From: JAKOWB01 sp038363005 | GTDB lineage: Bacteria; Pseudomonadota; Alphaproteobacteria; Kiloniellales; JACOMY01 | NCBI GenBank assembly: GCA_038363005.1 | Contig: JBBQBI010000019.1 | Location: 31,730-95,729, forward strand | Direction: 5' to 3' | Length of the DNA: 64,000 nucleotides | Shown here: piece by piece, positions 61,417-64,000 of the stretch | Layout of the letters: each line of letters starts with the position of its first letter | Position numbering within the stretch: position 1 is the stretch's first letter | Position numbers and translations under genes: made by a program | Notes under the pieces: generated by a model | The model's input: only the letters and a program-made list of their open reading frames with translations | Told to the model about the DNA's origin: nothing | Database searches by the model: none

Positions 61417-62136
61417 CTAGTCGCGCCCGGCGCCGATCAGGTCGCGCCGTGCCTTCTCCAGGTGTTCGGAGATGATGGTCACGGCGCTGTCGACGTCGCG
61501 GCTGGCGATCGCCTCGTACAGCGCCCGGTGCTGGCGGTTGTATTCCTCCAGCCGCTCCGGCGAGAGGATCTTGTCCTTCATCCGGCTCCACTGCGTGTGG
61601 GTGCGCACATCGTTGATGTGGCGGTAGAGCCAGACCATCAGCGGATTGCGCGTGCACTCTGCCAGGGTCAGGTGGAACTGGGTGTCGGCACGGGTGAAGG
61701 CCTCGCGGTCGCGCCGGCAGGACTCGACCTGGCGCAGCGCCTCGTCCAGCCGCTCCAGGTCGCGCGTGGTGGCGTTGACCGTGGCCATGCGGGCCATGGT
61801 CGGCTCCACCGCCAGGCGCACCTCGATCAGCTCCAGCGGGCTGGTGCGCTCGGCGATGTCGTCGCCCTCCTCGCCGGCGCGATAGTTCACGAAGGTGCCG
61901 CTGCCGATTCGCCGGGACACCAGCTGGCCTTCTTCGAGCTGCTTCAGCGCCTCGCGGACGGTCGAGCGCGAGGCGCCGAAATGGCTCGCCAGCTCGCGTT
62001 CGGCCGGCAGGCGCTCGCGAAAGCCGTAGGTGCCATCCATGATCGCCCGGCGCAGTTGCGCGGCAATCGCCGCGGCGCCCCCGGCGGCACCCGGAAGGGG
62101 GACCTCCCTACGCTCAAAAGGGTCTTGATCGGCCAT
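61417..62136 (-). CDS. GntR/FadR-family transcriptional regulator (FCD domain)
   Basis: The ATG at 62136 gives 239 residues. The winged helix (about 20-85) shows LRRAIMDGTYGFRERLPAERELASHFGASRSTVREALKQLEEGQLVSRRIGSGTFV compressed into the typical GntR order. The FCD ligand domain follows (DTQFHLTLAECTRNPLM, HRALYEAIASRDVDSAVTIISEHLEKA), with the conserved metal-binding Asp/His. It is divergent from the second glutamine-synthetase-like gene, and both share a strong inverted repeat, so it probably controls that gene and itself. Confidence 0.9.
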   Translation of the reverse strand: MADQDPFERREVPLPGAAGGAAAIAAQLRRAIMDGTYGFRERLPAERELASHFGASRSTVREALKQLEEGQLVSRRIGSGTFVNYRAGEEGDDIAERTSPLELIEVRLAVEPTMARMATVNATTRDLERLDEALRQVESCRRDREAFTRADTQFHLTLAECTRNPLMVWLYRHINDVRTHTQWSRMKDKILSPERLEEYNRQHRALYEAIASRDVDSAVTIISEHLEKARRDLIGAGRD

Positions 62137-62169
62137 CGTCGTTCCCCAGAGTATTGTTTTTATTGGACG

Positions 62170-62212
62170 AAACCAATTTAGACCAGTTCCGGTCCTTTGA
62201 AAAAATTGGTTT
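62170..62212. promoter_or_regulatory. Inverted repeat with ACCA words between GntR and glutamine synthetase genes
   Basis: AAACCAATTT at 62170-62179 and its exact complement AAATTGGTTT at 62203-62212 are separated by 23 bases. Inside lies GACCAGTTCC, the same word as upstream of tdm; ACCA occurs at 62172 and 62182. This is probably the GntR operator. Confidence 0.6.
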
Positions 62213-62398
62213 GCAATCGGATTAGAGTGTGGTGTGATACCGGCCGCTCGGTCAAGCGGAACATCCGGCCAGAAAGGCCAGAGAGCGGCTGGACCGACCC
62301 CCGGGACGACAAGCGCCAAACCTAGAGAATAGGCGCTCCGGAGTGGGTCGGACGCAGCAAGCGTGGGCACCGAGGCTGACATGGGGAGAACGAGGGCA

Positions 62399-63877
62399 AT
62401 GGCCAAAGAAACCGATCTCGAACGCTACGTACAAGCGCCCGGCCGGGCCGAACTGGTCAAGCAGGTGCGCGAGAAGATCAACCAGCTTGGCATCCAGTAC
62501 ATCTACTACCAGTTCATTTCCGTCACCGGCCGCATCGTCGGCAAGGGCATCCCGGCGGACCATTGGGAGGCCAACGCCGAGCGCGGCTTCCAGCTGGTTT
62601 ACGGCTCGACCGCCAACCTCTTCCTGAACCGCCACGGCGAGTACATCGCCTTCGGCCCCGAGGCTTCGGAGCTGGTTGGCATCCCCGATCCCGACACCTT
62701 CGTGCAGCTGCCGTGGGACAAGCGGGTCGGGCGCGTGTTCTGCACGCTGTTCCGTAATCGCGAGGAGCGCCAGGATCCGGGCGGCTTCCTCAGCGCCGAC
62801 TGCCGCGGCAACCTGAAGCGCATCCACGCCGACTTCCAGACCAAGCACAAGGGTCTGCACATGCGTCACGGCACCGAGCCGGAGATGATGTGGCTGAAGC
62901 GCGAGGAGAGCGGCAAGATCGTCGGCTTCTCCAAGCCCAACTGCTACCACATCGACCAGTTCGAAAGCCTGCGTCCGGTGTTCATGCGCGTCATCGAGTA
63001 CTGCCGCGCCATGGGCCTCGACATGATCCAGGGCGACCACGAGGACGCCCCGGGCCAGCTTGAGCTGAACTGGATGTACGACGACGCGCTGCGCACCGCC
63101 GACCGCCTGACCACCTATCGCCAGGTCTGTGCCCAGGTGGCGCGCGAGTTCGGCCTGATCGCCTGCTTCATGACCAAGCCCTTCATGAAGGTCTCGGCGT
63201 CGGGCTGCCACCACAACATCTCGCTGTGGTATGGCGGCGAGGACCAGCTGGTGCCGCTGGGCAACGATCCGCTGCCGGGCATGCCGGGGGTGTTCCAGTA
63301 CCGCAAGGGTGGCGAGAACACCTTCATGCCCGACCAGGCGCTGGACCCGCGCAAGCCGGGCCCGGTGGGACTGAAGTCGATCGGCGGCATCATCGAGCAT
63401 CTGGGCGCGCTGACCGCGCTGGGCTGCTCGACGGTCAACTCCTATCGCCGGCTGTGGGACACCGGCTACTGGGCGCCGGTCTTCGCCGACTGGGGCTTCC
63501 AGAACCGCACCTGCGGCCTGCGCGTCTCGGCGCCGGGCCGCTTCGAGTACCGCGCCGTGGACTCGATGGTGAACCCCTACCTGATGGCGGGCGGCATCCT
63601 GAAGGCTTTCGACGACGGCCTGGATCGCAACCTCGACCCGGGCGAGCCGGAAGAGCGCAACATCTACGCCGCAATGGAAGCCGGGAAGATCGTCAAGAAG
63701 CTGCCGATGAGCCTGGGCGACTCACTCGACCGCCTGGCCAAGGACGAGGTCATCAAGTCGGCCATGCCGGGCGACATGTACCGCGTCTTCCACGAGTACA
63801 AGACCGACGAGTGGGAGCGCTTCATGGCGACCACCACGAATTGGGACATGGAACAGTACCTGGACTGCCTGCCCTGA
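62399..63877 (+). CDS. Glutamine synthetase family protein (second gamma-glutamyl-amide ligase)
   Basis: The ATG at 62399 follows GGGGAGA; the product is 492 residues. Glutamine-synthetase features are RHGTEPEMMWL, GDHEDAPGQLELNWMYDDALRTADR, CFMTKPFMKVSASGCHHNISLW and NRTCGLRVSAPGRFEYR. It parallels gmaS over much of its length but has a longer N-terminus and different loops. It likely ligates another amine to glutamate (glutamylamide or glutamylpolyamine-type). A class II amidotransferase gene starts 85 bases downstream, repeating the GS-amidotransferase pairing of the mgs cluster. Confidence 0.87.
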   Translation: MAKETDLERYVQAPGRAELVKQVREKINQLGIQYIYYQFISVTGRIVGKGIPADHWEANAERGFQLVYGSTANLFLNRHGEYIAFGPEASELVGIPDPDTFVQLPWDKRVGRVFCTLFRNREERQDPGGFLSADCRGNLKRIHADFQTKHKGLHMRHGTEPEMMWLKREESGKIVGFSKPNCYHIDQFESLRPVFMRVIEYCRAMGLDMIQGDHEDAPGQLELNWMYDDALRTADRLTTYRQVCAQVAREFGLIACFMTKPFMKVSASGCHHNISLWYGGEDQLVPLGNDPLPGMPGVFQYRKGGENTFMPDQALDPRKPGPVGLKSIGGIIEHLGALTALGCSTVNSYRRLWDTGYWAPVFADWGFQNRTCGLRVSAPGRFEYRAVDSMVNPYLMAGGILKAFDDGLDRNLDPGEPEERNIYAAMEAGKIVKKLPMSLGDSLDRLAKDEVIKSAMPGDMYRVFHEYKTDEWERFMATTTNWDMEQYLDCLP

Positions 63878-63962
63878 TGACCTTTCGGGCGGCGGCGCAC
63901 AGCCGGCGCCCCCCGCCGGCTTGGCACCAGGCCCCCCCCCCGAAGTGGAAGGGAGCAAGAAC

Positions 63963-64000
63963 ATGTGCGGGCTCGCGGGGCGGATCCCCCGCGGGCAGAC
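63963..64000 (+). CDS. Class II glutamine amidotransferase (partial, runs off the window)
   Basis: The visible start MCGLAGRIPRGQ has Cys at position 2 and the MCGxxG pattern of Ntn amidotransferases such as MgsA/GlxB and PurF. GGAAGGGAG lies about 9 bases upstream. It follows the second glutamine-synthetase-like gene. Only 12 codons are seen, so its relation to MgsA remains an inference. Confidence 0.7.
   Translation, partial: MCGLAGRIPRGQ

Overview
The window looks like chromosomal DNA of a high-GC alphaproteobacterium, most likely of the Rhodospirillales type. This is inferred from several traits: base composition, the acidic insertion inside the S1 domain of RNase E, the short GTCAT-bounded palindromic repeats, and an aerobic carnitine and methylamine gene repertoire. 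No rRNA, tRNA, CRISPR array or insertion sequence was seen. Gene density is about one per 1.15 kb.

Positions 1-16.4 kb are mostly housekeeping. They hold an M48 metalloprotease with TPR-like tail, a gamma-glutamyltransferase-like lipoprotein, two PLP aminotransferases around a monofunctional transglycosylase (mtgA), RNase E (rne), an AmiC-type amidase, PBP1a (mrcA), release factor 2 (prfB, with an intact programmed +1 frameshift site) and a family 2 glycosyltransferase. An orphan flavin-dependent tryptophan-halogenase family gene follows (16.4-18.1 kb).

Positions 18.1-24.9 kb form a minus-strand carnitine/gamma-butyrobetaine catabolic operon: acyl-CoA ligase, dehydrocarnitine cleavage enzyme (cdhC), a carnitine dehydrogenase-thioesterase fusion, an acyl-CoA dehydrogenase, a CaiD-like hydratase and a second thioesterase. 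Together they can be read as gamma-butyrobetaine -> crotonobetainyl-CoA -> carnitinyl-CoA -> carnitine -> dehydrocarnitine -> betainyl-CoA -> glycine betaine. A GlxA/CdhR-type AraC regulator lies at 30.2-31.3 kb. Between them are an isochorismatase-fold hydrolase with a shortened XRE-cupin regulator, a D-Ala-D-Ala carboxypeptidase, and an unusual pair of secreted proteins: a trypsin-like protease, and a companion that shares its flanking regions but lacks the protease domain.

Positions 32.3-64 kb are a methylated-amine island. It carries TMAO demethylase (tdm), trimethylamine monooxygenase (tmm), a branched-chain-type ABC transporter split between strands, an APC permease, a hybrid histidine kinase with a LuxR-type response regulator, gamma-glutamylmethylamide synthetase and N-methylglutamate synthase (gmaS, mgsCBA), an ammonium transporter, four regulators, and a second glutamine-synthetase-like gene followed by the start of another class II glutamine amidotransferase. 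The chemistry would run TMA -> TMAO -> dimethylamine, and methylamine -> gamma-glutamylmethylamide -> N-methylglutamate. Dimethylamine monooxygenase and N-methylglutamate dehydrogenase are not in the window.

The most interesting unexplained signal is an array of ACCA words spaced 10-12 bp apart, often as ACCAATTCC. It recurs in the intergenic regions of tdm, tmm, the ABC transporter, the APC permease/kinase pair and the GntR/glutamine synthetase pair, and suggests one shared operator for a dispersed methylamine regulon. Further candidates are the protease/companion pair and a three-gene cassette of unknown function translationally coupled to the ABC ATPases.
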